From Streptomyces achromogenes (GTDB lineage: Bacteria > Actinomycetota > Actinomycetes > Streptomycetales > Streptomycetaceae), in NCBI RefSeq assembly GCF_030816715.1, contig NZ_JAUSYH010000001.1:7440001-7504000 (forward strand): a stretch of DNA of 64,000 nucleotides, in the 5' to 3' direction. Under the pieces are notes generated by a model that saw only the letters and a list, made by a program, of their open reading frames with translations, had not been told where the DNA came from and ran no database searches. Every line of letters starts with the position of its first letter. Positions within the stretch are counted from its first letter, which is position 1. Position numbers and translations under genes: made by a program. Shown here one piece after another: positions 40,932 to 50,155 of the stretch.

Positions 40932-41105
40932 GGCCCCCGTCCGGCCAGGCGCGAGTCCGGGTCGGCCGGCGTCCGCCCCCGCCCGTGTCCGGCCAGGTCG
41001 TAGGCCTGCGGGCGCAGGTCCGACGGCCGATGTCCCAGGGGTCGCGCGCGCCTACGCTGCGAGGGCGGACACACGTCCGTCGCCCCCTGATGAGGAGAAG
41101 CCGAG

Positions 41106-41516
41106 ATGCCCGTCGACGGCCGCAGCCACCTTCGTGTAGCCCGCCCCTCCCGCGATCTCGCCGCGGCGGAGCGGTTCTGGGCGGAAGGGCTCGGCCTGCG
41201 TGTCCTGTGGCGGGCCGAGGGCGGCGACGGGCCCGGCGAGCACGCGCTGCTGATGCTCGGCTGGCCCGACGCCGGCTGGCACCTGGAGCTGGTGCACGAG
41301 CCCGGCCGCCCGGTGGAACCCCGGCCGACGGAGGAGGACCTTCTGGTGATCTACGTCGACGGGCCCGTCCCGGACGACCTGGTGGCCCGGTTGGAACAAG
41401 GCGGCGGCAGGCAGGTGCGGTCGCCCAACCCGTACTGGAACGAGTGGGGAGTGACCGTCGAGGACCCCGACGGGTACCGGCTGGTGCTGTGCCGCCGCGG
41501 ATGGTCCAACGCGTGA
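41106..41516 (+). CDS. VOC-family (glyoxalase/bleomycin-resistance fold) protein
   Basis: 136 residues from ATG 41106, preceded by GAGGAGAAG. Two beta-alpha-beta-beta-beta modules with a probable His ligand at H8 (S-H-L-R-V), another in L-E-L-V-H-E and a Glu/Asp near V-E-D-P-D-G-Y, the usual VOC pattern. It could be a lyase, dioxygenase or binding protein; the sequence does not say which. Confidence 0.82.
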   Translation: MPVDGRSHLRVARPSRDLAAAERFWAEGLGLRVLWRAEGGDGPGEHALLMLGWPDAGWHLELVHEPGRPVEPRPTEEDLLVIYVDGPVPDDLVARLEQGGGRQVRSPNPYWNEWGVTVEDPDGYRLVLCRRGWSNA

Positions 41517-41519
41517 CCG

Positions 41520-41745
41520 CGCGGGCGCCGCGCAGATCGATCCGGCCGTCCGCGAGGGCGGCTGTCTCCCCCGTTTCCCCGGGGGCCGTTGGGGAGCAGC
41601 GCCCGCAACACCGTCGCCCGCAGGCGGGGTTGGTGGCCGCTCTCCTCGACCCCGACGCGGAAGTCCACGGTCGCCCCGTGGCGAAGGCCCGCCAGACTCG
41701 TCGTTCGGCCGGTGTCAGTGCGTCGATCTCATCAGCCGCGACTCC
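41520..41745 (-). pseudogene. Eroded fragment of a Streptomyces 'membrane-associated oxidoreductase'-like gene
   Basis: The 258-bp gap between the VOC and phosphatase genes has no intact gene. On the minus strand, pieces in changing frames read L-T-P-A-E-R-R-V-W-R-A-F, then V-D-F-R-V-G, then L-R-A-T-V-L-R-A-L-L. This order resembles the N-terminus of a large Streptomyces family (pentapeptide-like proteins often labelled membrane-associated oxidoreductase). At least one frame change and loss of everything downstream make it non-functional. Assignment is from memory of the family and is tentative. Confidence 0.4.
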
Positions 41746-41774
41746 GGCGGGCCCTCGTGAGCGGTGTCAACCGC

Positions 41775-42362
41775 CTATGCCCGTAGGTTCCATTCGGCGA
41801 TCACGGGTCGCCCGTGTTCCGTCGACAGACGGCTGACCGTGGCCGTGGCGAGCTGGAACAACCGCCCCTCGGCGGGCGGCAGGCCGAGCCGGCGGGCCGT
41901 CAGCACCCGCAGGAAGTGGGAGTGGGCGACGAGGACGACGTCCCCGCGGGCGAGCGCCGGCACCACCCGCTCCAGCACCCGGTCGGCGCGCCGTCCGACC
42001 TCGTCGGGTGACTCGCCGGGGTGGCCCTGCGGACCGGGCGGCACGCCGTCCGTCCACAGGTCCCAGGTGGGACGGGTGCGGTGGATGTCGACGGTGGTGA
42101 CGCCCTCGTAGCCGCCGTAGTCCCACTCGTGCAGGTCGGGCTCGGATGCGACGCCGGGGACGCCGGCGAGTTCCGCGGTGCGCGTCGCGCGGTGCAGCGG
42201 GCTGGTCAGAGCGAGCGAGAAGGTCCGGCCGGAGAGCAGCGGGACGAGTGACTTTGCCTGGTCCTCGCCGTGCGGGGTGAGGGGCAGGTCGGTCCGGCTG
42301 GTGTGCCGTCCCGACCTGCTCCACTCCGTCTCCCCGTGGCGGACCAGCAGGAGGTCCCCCAC
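41775..42362 (-). CDS. Histidine phosphatase family protein (phosphoglycerate mutase-like)
   Basis: 195 residues from GTG 42362, nine bases after the gnd stop. Catalytic core L-V-R-H-G-E-T-E-W, then E-W-D-Y-G-G-Y-E-G and V-A-H-S-H-F-L-R-V. It is the last gene of the pentose-phosphate operon and may be a sugar-phosphate phosphatase trimming an overflow intermediate. True phosphoglycerate mutase activity is unlikely at this length and context. Confidence 0.87.
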   Translation of the reverse strand: MGDLLLVRHGETEWSRSGRHTSRTDLPLTPHGEDQAKSLVPLLSGRTFSLALTSPLHRATRTAELAGVPGVASEPDLHEWDYGGYEGVTTVDIHRTRPTWDLWTDGVPPGPQGHPGESPDEVGRRADRVLERVVPALARGDVVLVAHSHFLRVLTARRLGLPPAEGRLFQLATATVSRLSTEHGRPVIAEWNLRA

Positions 42363-42370
42363 GGCCGGAC

Positions 42371-43261
42371 CTACTTCTCCGCCGACTCGACGGCGTGGCC
42401 GCCGAACTGGTTGCGCAGCGCGGCGATCATCTTCATCTGCGGCGAGTCGTCCTGCCGGGAGGCGAACCGCGCGAACAGCGAGGCCGTGATCGCGGGCAGC
42501 GGCACGGCGTTGTCGATGGCGGCCTCGACCGTCCACCGGCCCTCGCCGGAGTCCTCGGCGTAACCGCGCAGCTTGTCCAGGTGGGTGTCCTCGTCGAGGG
42601 CGTTGACGGCCAGGTCCAGCAGCCAGGACCGGATGACCGTGCCCTCCTGCCAGGAGCGGAAGACCTCGCGCACGTTCTCCACGGAGTCGACCTTCTCCAG
42701 CAGCTCCCAGCCCTCGGCGTAGGCCTGCATCATGGCGTACTCGATGCCGTTGTGGACCATCTTCGAGAAGTGCCCGGCGCCGACCTTGCCCGCGTGGACG
42801 TAGCCGTACGGGCCGTCCGGCTTCAGCGCGTCGAAGACCGGCTGCACGCGGGCGATGTGCTCGGCGTCGCCGCCGACCATCAGGGCGTAGCCGTTCTGCA
42901 GGCCCCAGACGCCCCCGGAGACGCCCGCGTCGACGAAGCCGATGCCCTTGGCGCCGAGTTCGGCGGCGTGCTTCTCGTCGTCCGTCCAGCGGGAGTTGCC
43001 GCCGTCGACGACGGTGTCGCCGGGCTCGAGCAGGTCGCCGAGTTCGTCGACCACGGACTGGGTGGCCGCGCCGGCCGGGACCATCACCCACACGGTGCGC
43101 GGCGCCTCGAGCCTGCCGACGAGTTCGGCCAGGTCCTTGACGTCGGAGACCTCGGGGTTGCGGTCGTAGCCGACGACGGTGTGGCCGGCGCGGCGGATGC
43201 GCTCGCGCATGTTGCCGCCCATCTTGCCCAGACCGACCAGGCCCAGCTGCATCGATGTCAT
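42371..43261 (-). CDS. gnd: 6-phosphogluconate dehydrogenase, short (GndA/YqeC-like) type
   Basis: 296 residues, the short class of decarboxylating 6-phosphogluconate dehydrogenases found in actinobacteria. Nucleotide motif G-L-V-G-L-G-K-M-G-G-N, V-D-G-G-N-S substrate loop, catalytic Lys/Asn in F-S-K-M-V-H-N-G-I-E-Y. It converts 6-phosphogluconate to ribulose 5-phosphate. The start is ATG 43261, nine bases after the pgi stop. Confidence 0.93.
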   Translation of the reverse strand: MTSMQLGLVGLGKMGGNMRERIRRAGHTVVGYDRNPEVSDVKDLAELVGRLEAPRTVWVMVPAGAATQSVVDELGDLLEPGDTVVDGGNSRWTDDEKHAAELGAKGIGFVDAGVSGGVWGLQNGYALMVGGDAEHIARVQPVFDALKPDGPYGYVHAGKVGAGHFSKMVHNGIEYAMMQAYAEGWELLEKVDSVENVREVFRSWQEGTVIRSWLLDLAVNALDEDTHLDKLRGYAEDSGEGRWTVEAAIDNAVPLPAITASLFARFASRQDDSPQMKMIAALRNQFGGHAVESAEK

Positions 43262-43270
43262 GTCAGTTCT

Positions 43271-44911
43271 CTACTTCCTGAGTGCGCGGTAGGCGGCGAC
43301 GAGTGCGGTGGTGGAGGAGTCGAGACCGGGGACCTCGGCCCCCTCGGTGAGGGCGGGCTCGACGCGCTTGGCGAGGACCTTGCCGAGCTCCACGCCCCAC
43401 TGGTCGAAGGAGTCGATGTTCCACACCGCGCCCTGCACGAACACCTTGTGCTCGTAGAGGGCGATGAGCTGACCGAGCACCGACGGGGTCAGTCCGGTCG
43501 CGAGGATCGTGGTCGTGGGGTGGTCGCCCTGGAACGTCTTGTGGGCGACCAGTTCCTCCGGCACTCCTTCCGCGCGGACCTCCTCGGGCGTCTTGCCGAA
43601 GGCCAGCGCCTGCGTCTGCGCGAAGAAGTTCGCCATCAACAGGTCGTGTTGGGAGGCGAGTTCGCCGCTGAGCTCGTCGACCGGCCGGGCGAAGCCGATG
43701 AAGTCGGCCGGGATGAGCTTCGTGCCCTGGTGGATCAACTGGTAGTAGGCGTGCTGCCCGTTGGTGCCGGGCGTGCCCCACACCACCGGCCCGGTCTGCC
43801 ACCGCACGGGCCGGCCCTCGCGGTCCACCGACTTGCCGTTGGACTCCATGTCCAGCTGCTGGAGATAGTCGGTGAACTTCGACAGGTAGTGGCTGTACGG
43901 CAGCACGGCGTGCGACTGGGCGTCGTGGAAGTTGCCGTACCAGATGCCCAGCAGGCCCAGGATCAGCGGGGCGTTGGACTCGGCGGGCGCGGTGCGGAAG
44001 TGGTCGTCGACGATCCTGAACCCGTCGAGCAGCTCCCGGAAGCGGTCCGGGCCGATGGCGATCATGAGGGAGAGGCCGATCGCCGAGTCGAAGGAGTAGC
44101 GGCCGCCGACCCAGTCCCAGAACTCGAACATGTTGGCCGTGTCGATGCCGAAGCCGGCGACCTTCCCGGCGTTCGTCGACAGGGCGACGAAGTGCTGGGC
44201 GACCGCCTTCTCGTCGCCGCCCAGCCCGTCGAGGAGCCAGGAGCGGGCCGAGGTGGCGTTGGTGATCGTCTCGATGGTGGTGAAGGTCTTCGACGCGACG
44301 ATGAACAGCGTCTCCGCCGGGTCCAGGTCGCGGACCGCCTCGTGCAGGTCTGCGCCGTCCACGTTGGACACGAACCGGAACGTCAACTCGCGTGCGGTGT
44401 AGGGCCGCAGCGCCTCGTAGGCCATCGCCGGGCCCAGGTCGGAGCCGCCGATGCCGATGTTGACGACGTTGCGGATGCGCCGGCCGGTGTGGCCGGTCCA
44501 CTCTCCGGAGCGCACCCGCTCGGCGAAGCCGGCCATCTTGTCGAGGACGGCGTGCACGGCGGGGACGACGTTCTCCCCGTCGACCTCGATCACCGCGTCG
44601 CGCGGGGCGCGCAGGGCGGTGTGCAGCACCGCGCGGTCCTCGGTGAGGTTGATCCGCTCGCCGCGGAACATGGCGTCCCGCAGCCCGAACACGTCGGTGG
44701 CGGAGGCGAGTTCACGCAGACGCGCGAGCGTCTCGTCGGTGACGAGGTGCTTGGAGTAGTCGATGCGCAGATCGCCGACGCGCACCACGTACCGCTCGGC
44801 GCGCTGCGGGTCGGCGGCGAACAGGTCCCGCAGACTCGCCTCCCATCCGGCGCGGTGGTCCTGGAGGGCGGTCCACTCGGGCCGCAGGTCGGGGCGGGGG
44901 GTGTCAGACAT
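43271..44911 (-). CDS. pgi: Glucose-6-phosphate isomerase
   Basis: 546 residues, full length. Signature regions are I-G-I-G-G-S-D-L-G-P, the F-I-V-A-S-K-T-F-T-T loop and the catalytic Q-G-V-E-L-G-K segment (here W-G-V-E-L-G-K). It links glycolysis to the oxidative pentose-phosphate branch made by its neighbours. Its start overlaps the opcA stop by 8 nt. Confidence 0.96.
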   Translation of the reverse strand: MSDTPRPDLRPEWTALQDHRAGWEASLRDLFAADPQRAERYVVRVGDLRIDYSKHLVTDETLARLRELASATDVFGLRDAMFRGERINLTEDRAVLHTALRAPRDAVIEVDGENVVPAVHAVLDKMAGFAERVRSGEWTGHTGRRIRNVVNIGIGGSDLGPAMAYEALRPYTARELTFRFVSNVDGADLHEAVRDLDPAETLFIVASKTFTTIETITNATSARSWLLDGLGGDEKAVAQHFVALSTNAGKVAGFGIDTANMFEFWDWVGGRYSFDSAIGLSLMIAIGPDRFRELLDGFRIVDDHFRTAPAESNAPLILGLLGIWYGNFHDAQSHAVLPYSHYLSKFTDYLQQLDMESNGKSVDREGRPVRWQTGPVVWGTPGTNGQHAYYQLIHQGTKLIPADFIGFARPVDELSGELASQHDLLMANFFAQTQALAFGKTPEEVRAEGVPEELVAHKTFQGDHPTTTILATGLTPSVLGQLIALYEHKVFVQGAVWNIDSFDQWGVELGKVLAKRVEPALTEGAEVPGLDSSTTALVAAYRALRK

Positions 44912-45839
44912 GAGCAGGGGTCTCCTCGGTGCCCTCGCCTCGCAGGGCGATGGCGTACATCTCGTCCGCGTCGAGGCGCCTGAGCTCCTCGGCGATGAGT
45001 TCGGAGGTGGTGCGGACCTTCAGTGCGAGGGTGCGCGAGGGCTGGCCGGGCAGGGTGAGCGTGGCCAGCGGGCCCTCGGGGCGGTCGATGACGATGTCAC
45101 CGTCCGCGGTGCCCAGCCGCACGGCAGTGACGACCGGCCCGTCGGTGACGACGCGGTCGATCGTGACCTTCAGCCGCGCCTCCAGCCAGCGGGCCAGCAG
45201 CTCCGCGGCGGGGTTGTCCGCCTCGGCCTCGACGGCGCCCGAGACGATCGGCACCCGGGCCTGGTCCAGGGCCGCCGCCAGCATCGAGCGCCACGGGGTG
45301 AGGCGGGTCCAGGCGAGGTCGGTGTCGCCGGGGGCGTAGGAGCGCACCCGCGTCTCCAGGGCCCGCAGCGGGTTCTCGACGGCGTACAGGTCGGTGATCC
45401 TGCGCTGGGCCAGCGCGCCCAACGGGTCCTTCGACGGGTTCTGCGGCGCGTCGACGGGCCACCACACGACGACCGGCGCGTCCGGCAGCAGCAGCGGCAG
45501 GACGACGGAGTCGGCGTGGTCGGAGACCTCGCCGTAGGTCCGCAGCACGACCGTCTCGCCGGTGCCGGCCTCGGAGCCGACGCGGACCTCGGCGTCCAGC
45601 CGGGACCGGGTGCGCTCGCGCGGGGTGCGGGCGTGCCGCTTGATGACGACGAGGGTGCGCGAGGGATGCTCGTGCGAGGCCTCTTCGGCCGCCTTGATGG
45701 CGTCGTAGGCGTTCTCCTCGTCCGTGACGATGACCATCGTCAGGACCATGCCCACGGCCGGTGTGCCGATGGCGCGGCGGCCCTTCACCAGCGCCTTGTT
45801 GATCTTGCTTGCAGTGGTGTCGGTCAGGTCGATCTTCAT
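44904..45839 (-). CDS. opcA: Glucose-6-phosphate dehydrogenase assembly protein OpcA
   Basis: 311 residues. The N-terminus M-K-I-D-L-T-D-T-T-A-S-K-I and a middle P-V-V-V-W-W-P segment are typical of actinobacterial OpcA, which binds and activates Zwf in a redox- or oligomer-dependent way. It starts inside the end of zwf (4-nt overlap) and is followed by pgi with an 8-nt overlap, so expression is coupled to its partner. Confidence 0.94.
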   Translation of the reverse strand: MKIDLTDTTASKINKALVKGRRAIGTPAVGMVLTMVIVTDEENAYDAIKAAEEASHEHPSRTLVVIKRHARTPRERTRSRLDAEVRVGSEAGTGETVVLRTYGEVSDHADSVVLPLLLPDAPVVVWWPVDAPQNPSKDPLGALAQRRITDLYAVENPLRALETRVRSYAPGDTDLAWTRLTPWRSMLAAALDQARVPIVSGAVEAEADNPAAELLARWLEARLKVTIDRVVTDGPVVTAVRLGTADGDIVIDRPEGPLATLTLPGQPSRTLALKVRTTSELIAEELRRLDADEMYAIALRGEGTEETPAHV

Positions 45840-47380
45840 GGCCTGCGCCAGCTCCGTCCGTCTCGTGCGAGCATCTCGTCGGCTTCCTCGGGGCCCCAGC
45901 TGCCCGAGGGGTACTGCGCGGGCCTGCCGTGCCGTGCCCAGTACTCCTCGATCGGGTCGAGGATCTTCCAGGACTCTTCCACTTCCTGGTGGCGCGGGAA
46001 CAGGTTGGCGTCGCCGAGCAGCACGTCCAGGATGAGGCGCTCGTACGCCTCGGGACTGGACTCGGTGAAGGACTCGCCGTAGGCGAAGTCCATCGTGACG
46101 TCCCGGATCTCCATGGAGGTGCCGGGCACCTTGGAGCCGAAGCGGACCGTGATCCCCTCGTCCGGCTGGACCCGGATGACGATGGCGTTCGCGCCCAGCT
46201 CCTCGGTGGCCGCGGAGTCGAAGGGGGAGTGCGGGGCCCGCTGGAAGACGACCGCGATCTCGGTCACCCGCCGGCCGAGCCGCTTGCCGGTGCGCAGGTA
46301 GAACGGGACGCCCGCCCAGCGGCGGTTGTCGACGTTCAGCTTCACGGCGGCGAAGGTGTCCGTCGTGGACGACGGGTCGATGCCGTCCTCCTCGAGGTAG
46401 CCGCGCACCTTCTCACCGCCCTGCCAGGCGCCCGCGTACTGGGCCCGCACGGTGTGCCGGCCCAGGTCGTCCGGCAGCTTCACGGACCGCAGCACCTTGA
46501 GCTTCTCGGTGAGCAGCGAGGCGGCGTCGAAGGAGGCCGGCTCCTCCATGGCGGTCAGCGCCATCAGCTGGAGCAGGTGGTTCTGGATGACGTCACGGGC
46601 CGAGCCGATGCCGTCGTAGTAGCCGGCCCGGCCGCCGATGCCGATGTCCTCGGCCATGGTGATCTGCACATGGTCCACGAAGGACCGGTTCCAGATCGGC
46701 TCGAACATCGTGTTCGCGAAGCGGAGCGCCAGGATGTTCTGGACGGTCTCCTTGCCCAGGTAGTGGTCGATGCGGAAGACCTGGTCGGGTTCGAACACGT
46801 CGTGCACCACCGCGTTGAGCTGCTGGGCGCTCACCAGGTCGCGTCCGAACGGCTTCTCGATGACCGCGCGCCGCCAGGAGCCCTCCGGCGCCTTCGCCAG
46901 CCCGTGCTTCTTGAGCTGCTCGACGACCTTGGGGAAGAACTTCGGCGGCACGGACAGGTAGAAGGCGAAGTTGCCGCCGGTGCCCCGGGAGGCGTCCAGC
47001 TCCTCCACGGCTGTCTTGAGCTGCTTGAACGCCGTGTCGTCGTCGAAGTCGCCGGGGATGAACCGCATGCCCTCGGCGAGCTGCTGCCAGACCTCCTCGC
47101 GGAACGGCGTGCGGGAGTGCTCGCGCACCGCGTCGTGGACGATCTGCGCGAAGTCCTCGTCCTCCCAGTCACGGCGGGCGAATCCGACGAGCGAGAAGCC
47201 CGGCGGGAGCAGCCCGCGGTTGGCGAGGTCGTACACCGCCGGCATCAGCTTCTTGCGGGACAGGTCGCCCGTCACCCCGAAGATGACGAGGCCGGACGGG
47301 CCCGCGATGCGGGGCAGGCGCCGGTCGCGGGGGTCCCTCAGGGGGTTCTCCCAGGCCGCGCCGAGACTGCTGCTGCTCAT
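45836..47380 (-). CDS. zwf: Glucose-6-phosphate 1-dehydrogenase
   Basis: 514 residues, full length. NADP motif G-V-T-G-D-L-S-R-K-K and the substrate signature R-I-D-H-Y-L-G-K are present. It makes 6-phosphogluconolactone and NADPH, the entry of the pentose-phosphate pathway. No lactonase gene is in this operon. Its ATG overlaps the stop of the transaldolase remnant (ATGA), so its translation likely depends on ribosomes finishing that remnant. Confidence 0.96.
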   Translation of the reverse strand: MSSSSLGAAWENPLRDPRDRRLPRIAGPSGLVIFGVTGDLSRKKLMPAVYDLANRGLLPPGFSLVGFARRDWEDEDFAQIVHDAVREHSRTPFREEVWQQLAEGMRFIPGDFDDDTAFKQLKTAVEELDASRGTGGNFAFYLSVPPKFFPKVVEQLKKHGLAKAPEGSWRRAVIEKPFGRDLVSAQQLNAVVHDVFEPDQVFRIDHYLGKETVQNILALRFANTMFEPIWNRSFVDHVQITMAEDIGIGGRAGYYDGIGSARDVIQNHLLQLMALTAMEEPASFDAASLLTEKLKVLRSVKLPDDLGRHTVRAQYAGAWQGGEKVRGYLEEDGIDPSSTTDTFAAVKLNVDNRRWAGVPFYLRTGKRLGRRVTEIAVVFQRAPHSPFDSAATEELGANAIVIRVQPDEGITVRFGSKVPGTSMEIRDVTMDFAYGESFTESSPEAYERLILDVLLGDANLFPRHQEVEESWKILDPIEEYWARHGRPAQYPSGSWGPEEADEMLARDGRSWRRP

Positions 47381-47892
47381 TCCGCGTCAACTCCCTTGAT
47401 CGTCGGCGACTTCGCGACCGCGTCCAGAAGGTCCTGCCACGCCGCCTCGAACTCGGCGACGCCCTCGTCCGCCAACCGGGTGACCATCTCGTCGGCGGAG
47501 ATGCCCGGCGCCTGCACCGAGGCGAGGCCGGCGGCCGACCCGGCGGGACCCCAGGGGACGGTGCCGCCGGGGTGCGCGCCGTGGCCGGCGGCGGTTTCCG
47601 GCATGGCCTCGGGCCTGCCGTCGGCGGTGCCCGGAGCCACCGGGTCGTCCCCGTACGGCGTGTCCCTGTAAGCAGGATGCTTCACACCGGTGGACGCCCC
47701 CAGCGGACGCCGCCGGCCCTTCCCGGCCTCAGCCTCAGCCGCGGCCCCGGTCCTGGCTCCGGCCGCCGCGCTCCAGCGGCCGCCGGACGCGATCCGCCGC
47801 CGGGGCAGGCCGTCCGGCCGGGCGCGGACGCCCTCCTCGGACAGGTGCCTGAGTGCTCCCGCTGTCGCGGTCGCTTCGGTCACTGTGATCAT
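47377..47892 (-). pseudogene. tal: Transaldolase remnant, internally deleted but open
   Basis: 171 codons from ATG 47892 to the stop that overlaps zwf. The first ~38 residues match a transaldolase N-terminus (M-I-T-V-T-E-A-T-A-T-A-G-A-L) and the last ~110 match its C-terminus (R-P-L-G-A-S-T-G-V-K-H-P-A-Y, E-F-E-A-A-W-Q-D-L-L). About 220 residues between, including the Schiff-base Lys of the K-I-P-A-T region, are missing. Conserved positions in what remains are also changed (L-D-D-L to P-D-G-L, W-A-S-T to G-A-S-T). It cannot be a transaldolase. The frame, the start and the 4-nt overlap with zwf are all kept, so it may persist to couple zwf translation. Confidence 0.85.
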
Positions 47893-47911
47893 CTTCTTTC
47901 TGGCGTTGCGG

Positions 47912-49987
47912 TCAACCGCGGGCGGCGGCCACGGATTCCCGGGCCGCGGCGGCGACGTTCTCGGCGGTGAAGCCGTACTCGGCGAACAGGGTCCCGGCGT
48001 CGGCGGAGGCGCCGAAGTGCTCGAGGGAGACGATGCGCCCGGCGTCGCCCACGAACCGGTGCCAGGGCAGGCCGATGCCCGCCTCGACGGCGACCCGGGC
48101 CCGCACGGACGGCGCAAGCACCTGGTCGCGGTAGGCCCGCGGCTGCTCCTCGAACCACTCCACGGACGGCATCGACACGACCCGGGCGTCGATCCCCTCG
48201 GCCCGCAGCGCCTCGCGCGCGTCGACGGCCAGCCGCACCTCCGAGCCGGTGGCGACGAGCACCACGTCGGGGACGTCCGAGGAGGAGTCCCGGAGCACGT
48301 AGCCGCCCTTGGCCGCGTCCGGGTTCGGCGCATACGTCGGCAGGCCCTGGCGGGACAGGACGAGGCCGTGCGGAGCGGGACGGGTGGCGTGCCGCCGCAG
48401 GATCTCGGCCCAGACGATCGCGGTCTCGTTGGCGTCGGCCGGGCGGACCACGTTCAGGCCGGGGATCGCGCGCAGCGACGCGAGGTGCTCGACCGGCTGG
48501 TGGGTGGGGCCGTCCTCGCCGAGGCCGACGGAGTCGTGCGTCCACACGTACGTCACCGGCAGCTGCATCAGCGCCGACATGCGGACGGCGTTGCGCATGT
48601 AGTCGGAGAACACCAGGAAGGTGCCGCCGTAGACGCGGGTGTCGCCGTGCAGTGCGATCCCGTTCATCGTCGCGGCCATCGCGAACTCGCGGATGCCGAA
48701 GTGGACGGTCCGTCCGTACGGGCTCGCCTCGGGCAGCGGGCTGCCCTCGGGAAGGAACGACGACGTCTTGTCGATGGTGGTGTTGTTGGAGCCGGCGAGG
48801 TCGGCGGAGCCGCCCCACAGCTCGGGCAGCACCGGGCCGAGCGCCTGGAGCACCTTGCCGGACGCGGCGCGGGTGGCGAGCGACCCGCCGGGCTCGAACA
48901 CCGGAAGCGCGTCCTCCCAGCCGTCGGGGAGGCGGCCCGCGACGACCCGGTCGAACAGGGCCGCCCGCGCGGGGTTCGCGGCCCGCCACCCGGCGAGCCG
49001 CCCGTCCCAGGCGGCGTGGTCCCGCGCACCCCGGTCGAGAGCGGCGCGGGTGTGCGCGAGGACCTTCTCCTCGACCTCGAAGGACTTCTCCGGGTCGAAG
49101 CCCAGCACGCGCTTGGTGGCGGCGACCTCGTCCGCGCCGAGCGCCGAGCCGTGCGCCGCCCCGGTGTCGCGGGCGTTCGGCGCGGGCCAGGCGATGATCG
49201 TGCGCAGCGAGATGATCGACGGGCGGCCGGTCTCGGCCCGCGCCGCCCGCAGGGCCGCGTGGAGCGCGGGGACGTCGACGTCGCCGTCCCCGGCCGGCTC
49301 GACGCGCTGGGTGTGCCAGCCGTAGGCGGCGTACCGCCCCAGCACGTCCTCGGAGAACGCGGTGGCGGTGTCGCCCTCGATGGAGATGTGGTTGTCGTCG
49401 TAGACGAGGACGAGGTTGCCGAGCTTCTGGTGGCCGGCCAGCGAGGAGGCCTCGGCCGAGACGCCCTCCTGAAGGTCGCCGTCGGAGACGATGCCCCAGA
49501 TCGTGTGGTCGAAGGGGGACTCGCCCCGCGGGGCGTCGGGGTCGAACAGACCGCGCTCGTAGCGCGCGGCCATCGCCATGCCCACGGCGTTGGCGACACC
49601 CTGGCCGAGAGGCCCGGTCGTCGTCTCGACGCCGGCGGTGTGCCCGTACTCGGGGTGTCCGGGCGTCTTCGAGCCGTGCGTGCGGAAGCGCTTCAGGTCC
49701 GCCAGCTCCAGCTCGTAGCCGGCGAGGAAGAGCTGGGTGTAGAGGGTCAGCGAGGTGTGTCCCGGGGACAGCACGAAGCGGTCGCGCCCGGTCCACTCCG
49801 GATCGGCCGGATCGTGCCGCATCACCTTCTGAAAGATCGTGTAGGCGACCGGGGCCAGACTCATGGCCGTTCCGGGATGCCCGTTGCCCACCTGCTGCAC
49901 GGCGTCGGCCGCCAGCAGTCGGGCGGTGTCGACCGCACGCCGGTCGGTGTCGGTCCAGGTGAAGTCGTTCGGCGTCTGCGTGCTCAT
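47912..49987 (-). CDS. tkt: Transketolase
   Basis: 691 residues from ATG 49987 (GAGG 9 nt upstream; a TTG two codons earlier is less likely). Thiamine diphosphate site G-D-G-D-L-Q-E-G ... D-D-N, proton-relay H-G-I/F-G-I-R-E and substrate loop G-E-D-G-P-T-H-Q-P are intact. It shuttles two-carbon units in the non-oxidative pentose-phosphate branch. It leads the minus-strand operon tkt-tal remnant-zwf-opcA-pgi-gnd, 19 bp before the tal start. Confidence 0.96.
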   Translation of the reverse strand: MSTQTPNDFTWTDTDRRAVDTARLLAADAVQQVGNGHPGTAMSLAPVAYTIFQKVMRHDPADPEWTGRDRFVLSPGHTSLTLYTQLFLAGYELELADLKRFRTHGSKTPGHPEYGHTAGVETTTGPLGQGVANAVGMAMAARYERGLFDPDAPRGESPFDHTIWGIVSDGDLQEGVSAEASSLAGHQKLGNLVLVYDDNHISIEGDTATAFSEDVLGRYAAYGWHTQRVEPAGDGDVDVPALHAALRAARAETGRPSIISLRTIIAWPAPNARDTGAAHGSALGADEVAATKRVLGFDPEKSFEVEEKVLAHTRAALDRGARDHAAWDGRLAGWRAANPARAALFDRVVAGRLPDGWEDALPVFEPGGSLATRAASGKVLQALGPVLPELWGGSADLAGSNNTTIDKTSSFLPEGSPLPEASPYGRTVHFGIREFAMAATMNGIALHGDTRVYGGTFLVFSDYMRNAVRMSALMQLPVTYVWTHDSVGLGEDGPTHQPVEHLASLRAIPGLNVVRPADANETAIVWAEILRRHATRPAPHGLVLSRQGLPTYAPNPDAAKGGYVLRDSSSDVPDVVLVATGSEVRLAVDAREALRAEGIDARVVSMPSVEWFEEQPRAYRDQVLAPSVRARVAVEAGIGLPWHRFVGDAGRIVSLEHFGASADAGTLFAEYGFTAENVAAAARESVAAARG

Positions 49988-50040
49988 CTTCAAGAAATCC
50001 TCGACGGGAGCGGGTCAGCGGCTCTGACGTGTTCAAACTT

Positions 50041-50055
50041 AAAAGTCTGACTTTT
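50041..50055. promoter_or_regulatory. Palindrome in the tkt/AraC divergent region
   Basis: AAAAGTCTGACTTTT is a perfect 7-1-7 inverted repeat in AT-rich sequence 53 bp upstream of tkt. It is the clearest operator candidate for the pentose-phosphate operon or the divergent AraC-type gene. No -35/-10 pair is obvious on either side. Confidence 0.5.
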
Positions 50056-50155
50056 CGGCGGGTAGGTCTCCCTGTGTCAGGCTGTGGTGAAAGTGGGACA
50101 CCCGCGGGCGACAGATGAGCACCCCGGGCCGGCAACTGGGCGGCGCGAGCAGGAC

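Noticed and set aside
42395..44983. An 862-codon plus-strand frame opposite gnd and pgi
   Set aside because: Antisense to two well-conserved metabolic genes; composition is a codon-bias shadow.
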